DNA from: Coriaria nepalensis
Lineage: Eukaryota > Streptophyta > Magnoliopsida > Cucurbitales > Coriariaceae
DNA: 64,000 nt
Direction of reading: 5' to 3'
Assembly: GCA_027186245.1 (NCBI GenBank)
Contig: CP114482.1
Span: forward strand, 34,429,209-34,493,208
Part shown: piece after piece, positions 12,777 through 23,891 of the stretch
Layout of the letters: each line of letters starts with the position of its first letter
Position numbering within the stretch: the stretch's first letter is position 1
Translations under genes and position numbers: made by a program
The notes under the pieces: generated by a model
Told to the model about the DNA's origin: nothing
The model's database searches: none
What the model saw: the letters and a program-made list of their open reading frames with translations, nothing else

Positions 12777-13121
12777 ATGGGTTTTTTCATTTCTAGGAAA
12801 AGGGTCATTTTGCTTGTTTGCATTGTCTTCTTGGCTCTTCTTCAACCGATACAGATCTCTGCAATAAGAAACATCAACCCAACCATTTTCGATAGCTTGC
12901 ATATTGTGAAGAGTTATGTTGTTTTTTCTGAGGAAGAGGATCTGCAACAATCAAAGCTTGCTGTGGCTCCTTCACCTTCATCAATGACATTTGATCTAGA
13001 TCAAGCAAACAAAAGAAGAGTTAGGAGAGGGTCAGACCCCATTCACAATAAAAATGTTGAGAGACTCGGAAGCAAGTTTTCTAGGGAAAGGACAAACAGG
13101 TCGTGGGAGCTTTATCACTGA
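12777..13121 (+). CDS. CLE45: CLE45-type signalling peptide precursor
   Basis: An intronless gene of 114 residues. Residues 1-29 are a signal peptide (basic MGFFISRKR start, then a hydrophobic core). A variable pro-region follows. The 12-residue CLE motif RRVRRGSDPIHN lies at 80-91, identical as far as I recall to Arabidopsis CLE45. It lacks the usual hydroxyproline-type Pro at position 4 of most CLE peptides, which is a mark of CLE45. A 23-residue tail follows the motif, so C-terminal trimming would be needed to release the peptide. In Arabidopsis the CLE45 peptide is secreted and perceived by BAM3 to restrain protophloem differentiation, and it also acts through SKM1/2 in pollen tubes. The role here is inferred from that identity. 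I chose the ATG directly ahead of the signal peptide over an upstream in-frame one at 12651, which lies before the TATA box. Confidence 0.9.
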   Translation: MGFFISRKRVILLVCIVFLALLQPIQISAIRNINPTIFDSLHIVKSYVVFSEEEDLQQSKLAVAPSPSSMTFDLDQANKRRVRRGSDPIHNKNVERLGSKFSRERTNRSWELYH

Positions 13122-13516
13122 GATACAAAAGAGAAATATGCGGAGATGATGGTATGATTCTCATCTTCATTAGCCTACTCAAAAGGTGGTTTGATTCTGA
13201 CTTTTAAGTTTTTTCTTTCTTGCTTCCACGATTTAAACTGTAGTTCAGATAAATTAGAGTTTGTGCAAACTGAAATTTACTTTAGACTGTGAAGTGATCA
13301 TATTAGATTTTGGCATTTTTATGTTTAGATTTGAGCTTTTGAGAAGAATTTTACTAGTTCAAAATTTCAAACTAGATTTTACACTCAAGCTGAAGTTTCA
13401 AGGGGTTAAACCGGATTGATTACGGCCTCTTGTTAAGCTAAAATCTCACATAAAAGAACTATAATTTTCTGTTTGCCTCTCTTCATATTGTCATGTCATA
13501 AAGTTTCTCAAGCAGA

Positions 13517-13743
13517 ATGAATATAATCAAGAACCATATCAACTTGACAAGTATTATGAACAAAAGTTATCCAAAGCTAAGCCTCTCTTGTTGATGAATA
13601 TAAAGAACCATATCGACTTTACAAGTATTATGAACAAAAGTTATCCAAAGCTAAGCCTCTCTTGTTGATGAATATAATCAAGAACCATATCAACTTTACA
13701 AGTATTATGAATAAAAGTTATCCAATGCTAAGCCTCTCTTGTT
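13517..13743. repeat. Three-copy tandem repeat, about 77 bp unit
   Basis: Copies start at about 13517, 13594 and 13668 and are almost identical over their whole length. The second copy lacks three bases. Each unit contains AAGTTATCCAA.GCTAAGCC. No coding sense was seen. Confidence 0.9.
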
Positions 13744-13865
13744 GGCTCTCCTTTGGTTTCCAAATATGTCCCTATTGTTCAACTTCAATAGGAGAAAAAA
13801 CTTACCAACTCTTATTAGCAGCCTGTCAGTTCTTCTTTAAGAAAATGCAAGATTTTCGAAATCTA

Positions 13866-14182
13866 TTTTCCCAATTTAAAAGAAACCCTAGACACCTTCC
13901 TGGAAACTGCTTGCCATATCATATCAACAGCATCACCTATCTTAATATCTGTCGTATGGGAGTTCAATGACTTGCAATTGAATCAAAAAGGCGGTTTGAA
14001 GAAGGGGTGTCTCCGGCTATATTGAGGCAGAATTTGGATGAGGCCATTCCTTTGCTTGCTTTTCGGACCCCGTTTCCTCCTATGCTTCCGAATGCAAAGT
14101 GCACATCTTTTTTGTCTTTAGAAGGTAGTAGAGCTCGTAACGAATTACTCCTCCCTGAAAGATGATTCCAATGAGAAAACAA
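13866..14182 (-). pseudogene. Exostosin glycosyltransferase fragment
   Basis: Read on the minus strand, 14182-13964 translates to a block typical of plant exostosin (GT47) proteins, including KDVHFAFGSI and SSKFCLNIAGDTPSSNRLFD, the conserved region before the catalytic core. A stop codon follows the SH of the expected SHCVPV. A second short block, DMIWQAVSRKVSRVS, matches the C-terminal end of the family at about 13940-13866. The roughly 50-60 residues that should separate the blocks are missing, as is everything upstream. It is therefore a dead fragment. GT47 enzymes are Golgi glycosyltransferases acting on cell wall polysaccharides. I cannot tell whether it came by retroposition or by a DNA duplication. 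Confidence 0.7.
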
Positions 14183-14620
14183 TTCATGTAAAAGAGTTGG
14201 TTGAATTACATGCTTATACTTTCCACTCGTTTTGTATTGTTTATTTATTTATTACCCACTTCTTAATTTTGGAGACGAAATAGGGAGTCTTTATGAAACA
14301 TTATGGACTAAAGTTTAGTTTAGTTTGACTTAGTGGTTTGAAACTGTAGTTTGAGTAAACTAGAGTTTAGTTTGACTCAGTGGTTTTAGAACTGGATTTC
14401 TTGAAACCAGGTTTTTAGTATAAGTTTAAAATTTAAATTGATGTAAATTATTTATCTTAAGAGTTTGGAAATTTAATAAATTAAATACAAAAGGGATTTT
14501 AAAAGACACTTGAGCAAATGGCCATTGTGCAAACTGAATTTCAATAAGACAATGAGGCAAACTAGCATTTAGATCACGGGTTAAGGAGGAATATATATTT
14601 TTTTTTTTAAATCTTAGTTT
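14183..14620. other. Intergenic, MITE-like repeats
   Basis: No gene was recognised. The segment at 14325-14570 repeats phrases such as GTTTGAAACTGTAGTTTGAG and AACTAGAGTTTAGTTTGAC, which resemble the ends of the MITE family at 59825-60115 in degraded form. Confidence 0.35.
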
Positions 14621-14629
14621 CGTGGATCC

Positions 14630-15325
14630 AAACTGGCCCGTTTTGAAAATGTATGTCCGAGCCGAGTCCGGAAAGTCCTTTGAGTTTATCCCAGGCCCAT
14701 TTGGCCTTAAAATGGGCTGAGTTCGACTGGGGCTAAAATTGACCCAGTCCGAAAAGCCTTTTAAGTTTATCTCGAGCTCATTCGGGCTTAAAATGAGCCG
14801 GGTTCGACCGGATGGACTTTAAATAAAATATTCATAATAAATTATTATTAAAGTAAGAGAGATTATTTGAGATAAAGGAATAATGATAAGAGATTGAGAT
14901 TAATGATAAGAAAACTATGGATTATAGAAGAATGAAGATTAATTATAAATTAGACTATTAGAAGATTAAATAAGAGATTAAGAAAGAGAGAGTGTGTGTG
15001 AGAAAATGTGAGGAAAAATTAGAATGAAAGAGCGAATATTTATAGGAAAACTTCGGGTGGGGGGAAAATTTAAAAATTATTTTTATAAGGGGGGTAAAAT
15101 TAAAAAAAAATTAAGAATTTTTTTTTTAAATTTCTTTAGAGAGAACCCTGGCCCAGTAGGGTCGAGCTGGGCTTGTATTATGGGACGGGCTGGGTTGGGC
15201 CGGCCCTCCGAGCTTGGAAATTTGTCCAAGCCCGGGCCCATATCTGAGCCGGGCATAGGGCCGGGTTTTTCCCCCGGGCTATGGGCCAGACCAAAAAATC
15301 TGGCCCATTTTGACACCTCTAATAT
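14630..15325. mobile_element. GC-rich non-autonomous hAT-like element
   Basis: A GC-rich left part (14630-14820), an AT-rich middle and a very GC-rich right part (15145-15325). The right edge reads as a complement of TAGAGGTGTCAAAATGGGCC, a common hAT-type plant terminus. It includes a perfect small palindrome (GGGCCAGA, 8 bases, TCTGGCCC). No transposase is present. The left boundary is uncertain. Confidence 0.45.
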
Positions 15326-18300
15326 GACCCGCATATGATCATTTCATCCTTATTTACATGAATTAATGTTCATTAGAATTAAATTTTAAAATTGAATGTT
15401 CATTATTATTCTTAAATCTTTTAGATATTCATTATAGTTTATGCTAAGTTTTGAAGACTTATCCAAATATTTTTCATTAAAATTTTTAAATGTGATGGTG
15501 GTCTTGAACTTCTTCATGGTCAATTTCAAACTTTTCTTAATACTCAGGAAGTTTGTATAGTAGCAATTGTCTCTACTAAAACAAAATTGTCTTGCCGAAC
15601 ATAAATATAAACAATCTCTGTAAAATGATGCTTTCTCTCTTACTGATTTTTGGTGCCCCAAAATATTTCGAGTATGATGTGTTTGCCATTGCCACTTACT
15701 TTATCAACCGTAAGTCCTCATTTGAAATTATCTTCCACGAAATGCTCGATTATTCATTTTTTTTTCCTTATATTTAGTTATCTCTATTACCCCTTTCTTG
15801 ATTCCACTCATCCTCATAAATTAAATACAAAATTTTACAGGCTTGTGTTTTCATAGGATATGATCCTTACAACAAAGGTATAAATGTATTTATATGACAA
15901 CTCAAAAAACTCATCTCTCATCATGTAGTTAGTCTATCATGAAAATTTATCCCCCTTCAAATATCATTCCTTGTCCACTCTATAGGGCCATAGTTCATCT
16001 TTCAGTCCACCTTCCTCTCCCGATGCAACTATTATATTTTCCTCAAGAAATTATTAAGTGGAACATATTATGGAAGAAGTGAAGATTGATTAATTCAAGG
16101 GATTTTAAAATAAATTCATGGGTCAATTTGCAAAGGAAAGAGCTTGTTTGACTTGTTCTAGGAGAATTCCATTAAAATAGTCATTTGTTAGTGGCTAAAA
16201 GGGATAAATCTGAATTTTGAGAATGATTTTCTAATAATTGTGAAGCTTTTATGACCAAGCAAAGAAGATTCTTGCTCAAATCTCTGATGCTTATAAATAG
16301 AGACCTCTGGAGAAGAGAAAAATATATAATACAACCACCACCAATCAACCAAACACTGATTCATATATCTCAATCTATAGTCTTGAAAACAATCGGATAA
16401 TGGATTATCTTATCCTTCCGTAGGCCTCCTTATTTCTTAATTCATCGAGCATTCTTAATACTCATACCCTCAACTCGCCATAAAAACACAACCTTCTTTT
16501 TTCACTCATCGTTCAGTAGATTTAATATTCAAAACTAGTGTAACTCATTAGCAGTCTATCTTACTTATTTTGCCTTATAATTTCAAATCAGGTCAATTTC
16601 CATTACTGTACACATCTTTATTTTTATGAAATATTTTTACTTTACCTTGTAATTTAATTTAATGCAAGTTATTTTACATTTTCTTTAATTTGACACACTT
16701 TATACTTAACTTACATTATTTGCATTTTATTTTATTAAACTTTATCTTCTCTTAAATTTAAGAGCAATTTAAATGATCATTTTTTAAATCTTTGAAGTAT
16801 CCTTAATTCTAACACGCCCACACTATACACTTTTTATGGGTTAGAAAGATAGCATTTGCAACACTATTTTCCCATTCACTTTGCATTTGCAGAATTTTCA
16901 TATCAACAAATTGGAAGGTCCGATGAGACCTAGCACGATGATGTCTACTTATTGATTGTGAAGCCATAGCCTCGATAAACGTCGAGTTATTCGAACTCTC
17001 TATTCCTTCTCCATCTAAGGAGCAGGACATGTTAGAATAAGAGGTAAATCTAGTGGAAATGAGCCAACACATTGAGGAATCGGCTGATGAGCCTAACTTT
17101 ATCCTAGGTCTATCTAGTATTCGGTTGGCTTGGGTTATCAATCAAAGTAGTATGAGCTAACGGGTTTGGTCATCTGACTCCTCCAAAGAATGGACAAATT
17201 AGATGCCTTAATGGTTAAAAGTTCGGCCGGAATGCCTTGATATGTTGGGATGCAAACTCATCGAATTCTAAGAACTATCTAATCAATAAGAGTATTGTTA
17301 GAGGTGAAGGGGGAGGGGGCAGGTCGAAAACCCCCAAGTTGTACCGAATAATGGAAGTACGAAAAAACATCAGTCAACGGTCAATACGCCACCAGTTGTA
17401 TTACGACTAAATTACCTTGGTAGGCCATAAATCAACCTCAACCGGCCAATAGGCCACCCCTAACTTTCAAACAAAACTGAGAATTTAATAGAGCCGCCAA
17501 TCCACCTTTGTTGCATCGGCCTAATGATAGACCGAGGCATAATGAACAATCATGTTGTTGGCATGCCGCCTGTAATCCATCCAAAGGTCAACGAGTTGTG
17601 GGTGGACTTCCCATTCTACCCATTTATAGCGGCCTCTCAACCACCAAGGCAGGCTGTTCTTCTGTAAGCGATGGTTGATATAGATCAATAGTATAACATT
17701 ATAAATGATATCTATAATCTCTCCATTATATAACTGCTTTGGCTCATATACCATAAACTATATTCTAAAGAGATGGACTGGGAACATTTCCCTCCCAGAT
17801 ATCGGGTTTTGGATTTCACCTTATTTTGTAAAGATGACCAGGATCAGTCAACAATGGAGCACATCGACTGTTTTACCGGTCAGTGCAGCAAGGCCTTTCG
17901 AGCTATGATTTGGACTGGGAACTCAGAAAGAAACATATTTCTATCCTTCAAGACCTAGAACTCGGTCAGATTCTATTCTTGAAAATCGAGAACTCGATAT
18001 AATTATGTCCTTAAAGATTGAGAACTCGGTCTTGACCGAAAAGTCAAACATAAATATGTATCTTGTTAGATCGAGAACTTATTATGGTTCTCGATCCAGA
18101 TAGAAACATAACTGAATTATTGGTCTATATGTAAGATATATGCAATGGCGGTCTGAAACCATAGACCAAAATCTCATATATCAGTCTGAAACCACAGATC
18201 AAAATCTCATATGTCGATTTGTACATAACATGATAGTCTGTGGTCTTAGATCGAGATCTCAACTATTCACATGTCGGTATGTGTATCTCATATCGAGATC

Positions 18301-20796
18301 TCACATATCGGTCTGAGATGTATAAGACCAACATGTTGGGAACTCATACATGTTTATGTCTAGATCAAGAACTCGGTCTAGGTTTAGAACTCAATTTAGA
18401 CTGTGAACTCAATTTGATCATTATATTCAAAAAAAATGAGAAAGATTAGTTATAACTGTGAAAAAATATGATTCACAAATTTATGGTATTTCAATTCGTT
18501 TATATTTTTATCATTTTTTTTATTATGTGATATATATTTTAAATATTAAATTTATAAAAAACAAGTGAAATTTATATACAAAAATAAATATAGAAGAAGC
18601 TAATAAAGACCGAATGCTCCCCGTGAAAGTAAGCAGCGGTAGCAAACCTTACATGCTTAGGGTGATAGACTAATGTGTCAGGGCTTCCAATCCTATAAGC
18701 TACAACCCTAACCCTATAAGCGTCTCCATATTATCATAAATGTCAAAACATGATAAGACATTCAACCAAAGTGATATAAACACTCCATCTATAATTAAGG
18801 TATTGTCTCTTTTCCATCCCTAAACTCTGCCCAATTCTCTCTACAGTTCTAACTTTACCGTCCTCTCTACCCTTCCTTATTGTATGTACTCAGGTGGACC
18901 CAACACTCGCATGTTATTGGCCATTGGGTAGACGAATTCTAAACTAACTATTTGGCGTTGATTATGAGTAAGTTATCTTCATTTTCCCAAATCCTTTTTA
19001 TTTTATCTATTTTCTAATTGTACGATGAACTTTCCGGTAACTACTCCACATCAATAATACTCTCCCTTTAGTCATTTGATTTGATTTTTTAATTTCTTTC
19101 TTTTTAATAGATAGACACTCAAAAAACAAAAACAAAAACAAAAGGAAGAGATTGAAATCGATGTGTTCGTCAGTTGTGTGGTCTTTGGCAACAAGCCTCC
19201 CAGTTCGTAATAATATGTATCGACAAATAAAATTGAACTACGCATGTATATTGAAGCTAAGGCCTCGATTCACTTGCACAAAGCCTTTGTCCAATAAAGA
19301 CAAAATGTAATCGTGTGGGATTAAGTGCTTGAAATTTCAGTGTTAAGACATTCATAAATAATGGATTCTTTAACTTCTACATTGAGTCTAAGAAGATTAA
19401 TCTGTTGTAGACATGTAGTAGTATAATCTTGGTACTTTTTTAGCATTAAGTTCTTTTGTGTTTGAGGTAGTAAACTTAAACTTCATGGCAAGATTGAACG
19501 TGTAACGTGTTTATATAGAGGCAAACCTTAGCGCCGATTACCAAAAATTTGCTAGTTAATTTTCTTTAATTTTTAACAATGATTTACCCTAATCCCCTCA
19601 CTCTTTTACTTTTCTCTTTTCTCATAAACTTTCATTAAAAAAAAAAAAATTTGCTTGTACTAGTAACTAAAATTTGACCGACTACTTCAACTCACTTAGA
19701 TCTACTTGTTTGCATGCATGCATTCATATAAATAAGTAAGAGCCCAATAATGCATAAAGTACCTTATATAAAGGTACCGTAAGAGCTGGTACTAGCTAGT
19801 AGCAAAAATCTCGAAAGTCTAATCTACGCATAAGACTAATAATTTATATAAAGGTACCTTAAATGCTAGTACGTAAGTGAAGACTATTTTCTTTAATTTC
19901 TTAGATATATTTAGATATAGATTAATTTGAAATATCCCTAATTACTAATCTATGACTAATTCTTATTACTATGACTAAGCCAAAAAAAGGGTCTAAGTTT
20001 CTTGACCTCAATAATAATAATGTCGCAGTTCAATAATGCATGGCAGTAAGGAAAATAAAACTTACACTCGGACCAAAAGATCAAATACAAATCAACAAAC
20101 AAGAGAAACACGAAGGGACAACTTCATCAAAAAAAAAAATAAAATCGGCTGTTTAATTAGCCTTTCTAGGTCAACTTTAAGTAGTTTATCATAAAGCTAG
20201 CTAAGTATACACATAGCAGAGACATGATTGAAATCACGTGGGCCTTTGAGATTTGAAGTAAAATTATCATATTCCAAATTGTAAATGATTGTCCCAAAGA
20301 TAATGTATATAAATTTTCAGTCTCATGTATAATAATAATCACTAGCTAGCTATAGCGAGCTGTTTTAGTCCAAGGGCTGAAGCTACACAGCATTGAAGGA
20401 AAAGTAGTGAAAGAAAGCATAAGGGCACTGTTTGGCTACCGAGAAAATGAAAATAAGAACTCATCAAGAACAGCTAGCCATTTTGATCGAACCGTCATAA
20501 TAGGGGGCAACTTTATCCAAGTTTTGAACTAGAGGGATGAAAGATTAATTTTTCATATGAGTAATAAGATAAAATTAGAGAAATTGGCAAAACTAAACCC
20601 ATGAAGAACACAGAAATTAAGTATCTTAATATCACGACAAAGATGCAATTAATTTTGTTCATGAAGAAAATTTACAAGAAACAATACAATTGATTAATTA
20701 ATAATTACAGTCTCAAGCAATTAAACTCACAATGATTAATATAAATTAATCAGTTTTCTTCTTTGATCATATACATAACATATATAATTCATTCAT
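15326..20796. other. Long intergenic region with retroelement debris
   Basis: No gene was recognised in 5.4 kb. A TATAAATAGAG box near 16292, followed by a TC/CA-rich stretch, resembles an LTR promoter (low confidence). From 16800 to 18450 the sequence is less AT-rich and full of stops on both strands, and it contains the GAACTCGGTC-like repeat block listed separately. Around 18600-18965 a segment ending in ACTATTTGGCGTTG could be the edge of another LTR with a degenerate primer site. Short duplicates of TTATATAAAGGTACC occur near 19763 and 19845. Confidence 0.35.
17930..18440. repeat. Irregular short-motif repeat block
   Basis: Variants of GAGAACTCGGTC, AGATCGAGATCTCA, ATCGGTCTGA and CAAAATCTCATAT recur many times on both strands, with irregular spacing. 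It is not coding. Such blocks are often found in untranslated parts of plant LTR retrotransposons, but the parent element was not identified. Confidence 0.55.
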
Positions 20797-20842
20797 TCAT
20801 TCATTTCTTTTTTGGATATTGTTAACCCTAGGTAGATAGGAA

Positions 20843-21184
20843 TTAACGATTAAATCGATGATTTTCATGAGGAGGAGAATACTCACAAACAACTTCACTA
20901 GTATCAACTTCTCTTCTGTGGAAATTTCTATGGCACCCACAAGCTGCACAGTTAAGAGCACCATTAGAGCCATCTTCTCCACTCGCCATGAATTCTCTGC
21001 AACCATCAACCGCATACCCTCCTATATTTGCCGCATGGTTTTTCTGGCACTCACCATATCGAACACTTCTCGCCATTGAAGAAGATGATGAAGAATTTCT
21101 TCTACCACTACTGCTACCTGAGTTTGATCTAGTACACGAAGACCCATCAGCTCTTTTCATTACAACTACTTGCCTTTTCTTCAT
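20843..21184 (-). CDS. Mini zinc finger protein (MIF, ZF-HD dimerisation domain)
   Basis: A single coding exon of 113 residues. Residues 1-40 are basic and then Ser-rich. Residues 41-91 are the ZF-HD dimerisation zinc finger, beginning [20 protein letters not shown] and containing the Cys/His set C46, H50, C62, C79, C82, C84, H85 and H89. No homeodomain follows, so this is a MIF rather than a full ZF-HD factor. MIFs bind ZF-HD partners as inhibitors and link several hormone responses, and related genes end floral meristem activity in some species. A likely 5' UTR intron runs from about 21293 (donor AG|GTATC) to a CAG at 21227-21229. A TATATAGC box lies near 21335-21345. The Ser run and the 113-residue length make it slightly longer than typical MIFs of 80-100 residues. 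Confidence 0.93.
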   Translation of the reverse strand: MKKRQVVVMKRADGSSCTRSNSGSSSGRRNSSSSSSMARSVRYGECQKNHAANIGGYAVDGCREFMASGEDGSNGALNCAACGCHRNFHRREVDTSEVVCEYSPPHENHRFNR

Positions 21185-21349
21185 AAGCTCAAATCAATCA
21201 ATTATTCTTCAAAAAAAAAAAAAAAACTGATAATTTGTGCTGGTAAGGTATATTGAAGAAATGGGTGAAATGGGTTTTGTTGTGGAAAGATACCTAAAGA
21301 AAGGAGGAGAGTTTTTAAAAGGGTATAGAGCTAGCTATATAGCATGTTT

Positions 21350-22060
21350 GTTCTACAACCCTAGCTAGCCCTAAAGAGCTTTATTTATATATTATATTTA
21401 TAAATTATATAAATTATATAAATTATATATTATATAGCTTTGGGCACTTTTGTATATATAGCAGCCTCCTATTACTAATATTTTCCAATATGCCACTTTG
21501 GTTCACTATGAAGTAGGAAGGCAAACATGCCACCCATTCATGTTCATCTTTTGTCTACCAATTTAAGATTTAATTTTTGTTTAAGAAAACTAATATTTAA
21601 ATTAATGAAATATAATTTTTTTTTAAAAAAGATTGATTGAAGATATCGATTGGACATATGCTTAATAGTTTAATACGTAAAGTTGGATTAAAAAAAAAAA
21701 GTTAGAATTCTCTTTTTACGTGAATTAGAGTGATAATATGACTCAGGTTCCAATAAAATATAAAAGACTATATCGTGCTTTTAAAATAAGAGAGAACATT
21801 ACTTAATGGTATTAATTAATTAATTAATTAAATTAAATTAAATTACTGAAGCATATAATAGTGCTAGGTATAGTTTGATAGATAATAAAATGTGAGAATA
21901 AAGCTAAAGATGCATCGGAACAAAAGAAAGAAGAACTTTTGTGCTAACAGAGACAAAAGAGACCCCGAAATTGTCTTTGAATATGATATTTCAATTGTCC
22001 TTTTTCACACGGCATGATATTCTTATAAAATGATTGCTGAAGTGATTGTTATTAAGATGA

Positions 22061-22093
<33 letters not shown>

Positions 22094-23880
22094 TGATAAA
22101 AAAAATATTTAAAATTGAAATATTTAAAATTTATAAAAAAATAATAAAGAATTAATTAAAATTTAAAGATAAAAATAATAATTTAATCAATATAAATAAA
22201 TATTAATTTAAACTATGATTATATCTTTTAGTTATGTATTCCAAAATATATATAAAAAAAAAAGAATAAACTTAGCTGGATATACACATATATATAATAT
22301 ATATATTTTTAATAAATTAATAATATAAATTAAATAATTTTTTTTTTTTTAATTTAAAAATAATATTTGTGATAAGTAAGAAAAATTGAACTTGATTTAA
22401 GAATTATTTTGGACTAATCCAATGGGTAATGGACAAGTGGATGTGAGAGAGAGTTAATCTTGATAAAAAAAAATGTATTATTTGTATATTATTATTTATA
22501 TATTTTCCTTTTATTTTATTTATTTATTTTTTCAAAATATCAGATATTAAAATATTTCTATTTGTAATTTAAATTTAAAACTTTGTATGATTCTATTTTC
22601 ATGCTTTCTTGTTTTAGTATAAGATCTATCTTCCGTTGCTTCTGGATTAACTACCTAATTCACGAGGGAAATTCTCTTATAAATAGAAGTGTATTATATG
22701 ACAGGGAATACTATTTTTTGCATCACTACAGTTTTGACTACTTTCTTTACCTTAAATGACTAAAACCCTCGAGACCTGTTGAGTCCTTGTCATGAGAATA
22801 CCATACTGAGCTACCACCTCATTATTAATGGCTATCTATATATATGCGAGAAACCATCTTTTTAACGATTTAGACTTTGAAAATCAATGAAGTAGATTCA
22901 AAGTTTTTTGGCTTTCTTTCATTTTAATGTAAATTAGAAGTTGCTTTTGACATTGAAAGGTTGTACGTACGTGGGATTCTTTGTATCGAACTATTGAAGA
23001 ATGATTGATTACAAAGAGGCAAGACTTAGAAAGATGAGCGTCCACCATATAATATATGATAGATAGATAGATATATATGTATAACTATATCATGAAAGTG
23101 TGGAAATTTTAAAGAAGGGACAAATTGTACACAATGTGGCGGCAACATGTGCTTATTTTCCAACTTATAAAAGCGATAGAGGGACAAAGACACATGTGGG
23201 TGTCAATCATAGATTAATGAGGTAGCACATTATAAATTGTCAAACCAAAATACAAAGAATTATTAAAAAGGATTGCTTCAATGTCTTTTTTATTTCGTTT
23301 TTTGTTTCCTACGATCATTATGTTTCGAGATCTATTTTAAAAAAAAGCAAATTTAGATAAAGTGGTGTAATTTAATAATTATTTATATTAATTATTTAAT
23401 TAATAAGTTAGTAAATAATTATAAAATAAATTATTTTATTTAAATTTAACTTTTTAATTATTTTGGTTTTTATATTATTTTATATTATAATGTTATTCTT
23501 AGTTACTAAGAATATTATAGTTATAGTACACGTAAACCAAATTGTGAACCACATAAACTAGTTAAGCAACGCCGTTTAACATCTTTAACTAGCTAGCTTG
23601 GACTAGTTTTTGTATGAAGAGGATGATTAGTTGATTTATCATTTATGAATGGAAGTATGATTAGACTCTTTGCTTCTTAACAACCGTACCCACTATTTGT
23701 GTACGTAGATCACTCGATCGAATTCTCACGTTCTTATATTAATCAACTTTCTTTTCACTCCTTTTCATTTCTAATCACTTTTAAGAGGTTGCTTGATCAA
23801 TAGGTTTTGTAATGGTACAAACTACAATGTATAGATTGATTCAGCTCGGCCAATCAAATTATTGAAAAGTGTCTTTTTTT
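21350..23880. other. AT-rich intergenic with AAT microsatellite
   Basis: No gene was recognised. An AAT triplet run spans about 22061-22090, and TTAAT/TAAATT simple repeats occur near 21810-21845. An 18-base T run ends at 23891, at the edge of the gypsy element. Confidence 0.5.
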
Positions 23881-23891
23881 TTTTTTTTTTT

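Noticed and set aside
16809..17141. 110-residue minus-strand open frame
   Set aside because: No domain recognised. The surrounding sequence looks like decayed retroelement DNA.
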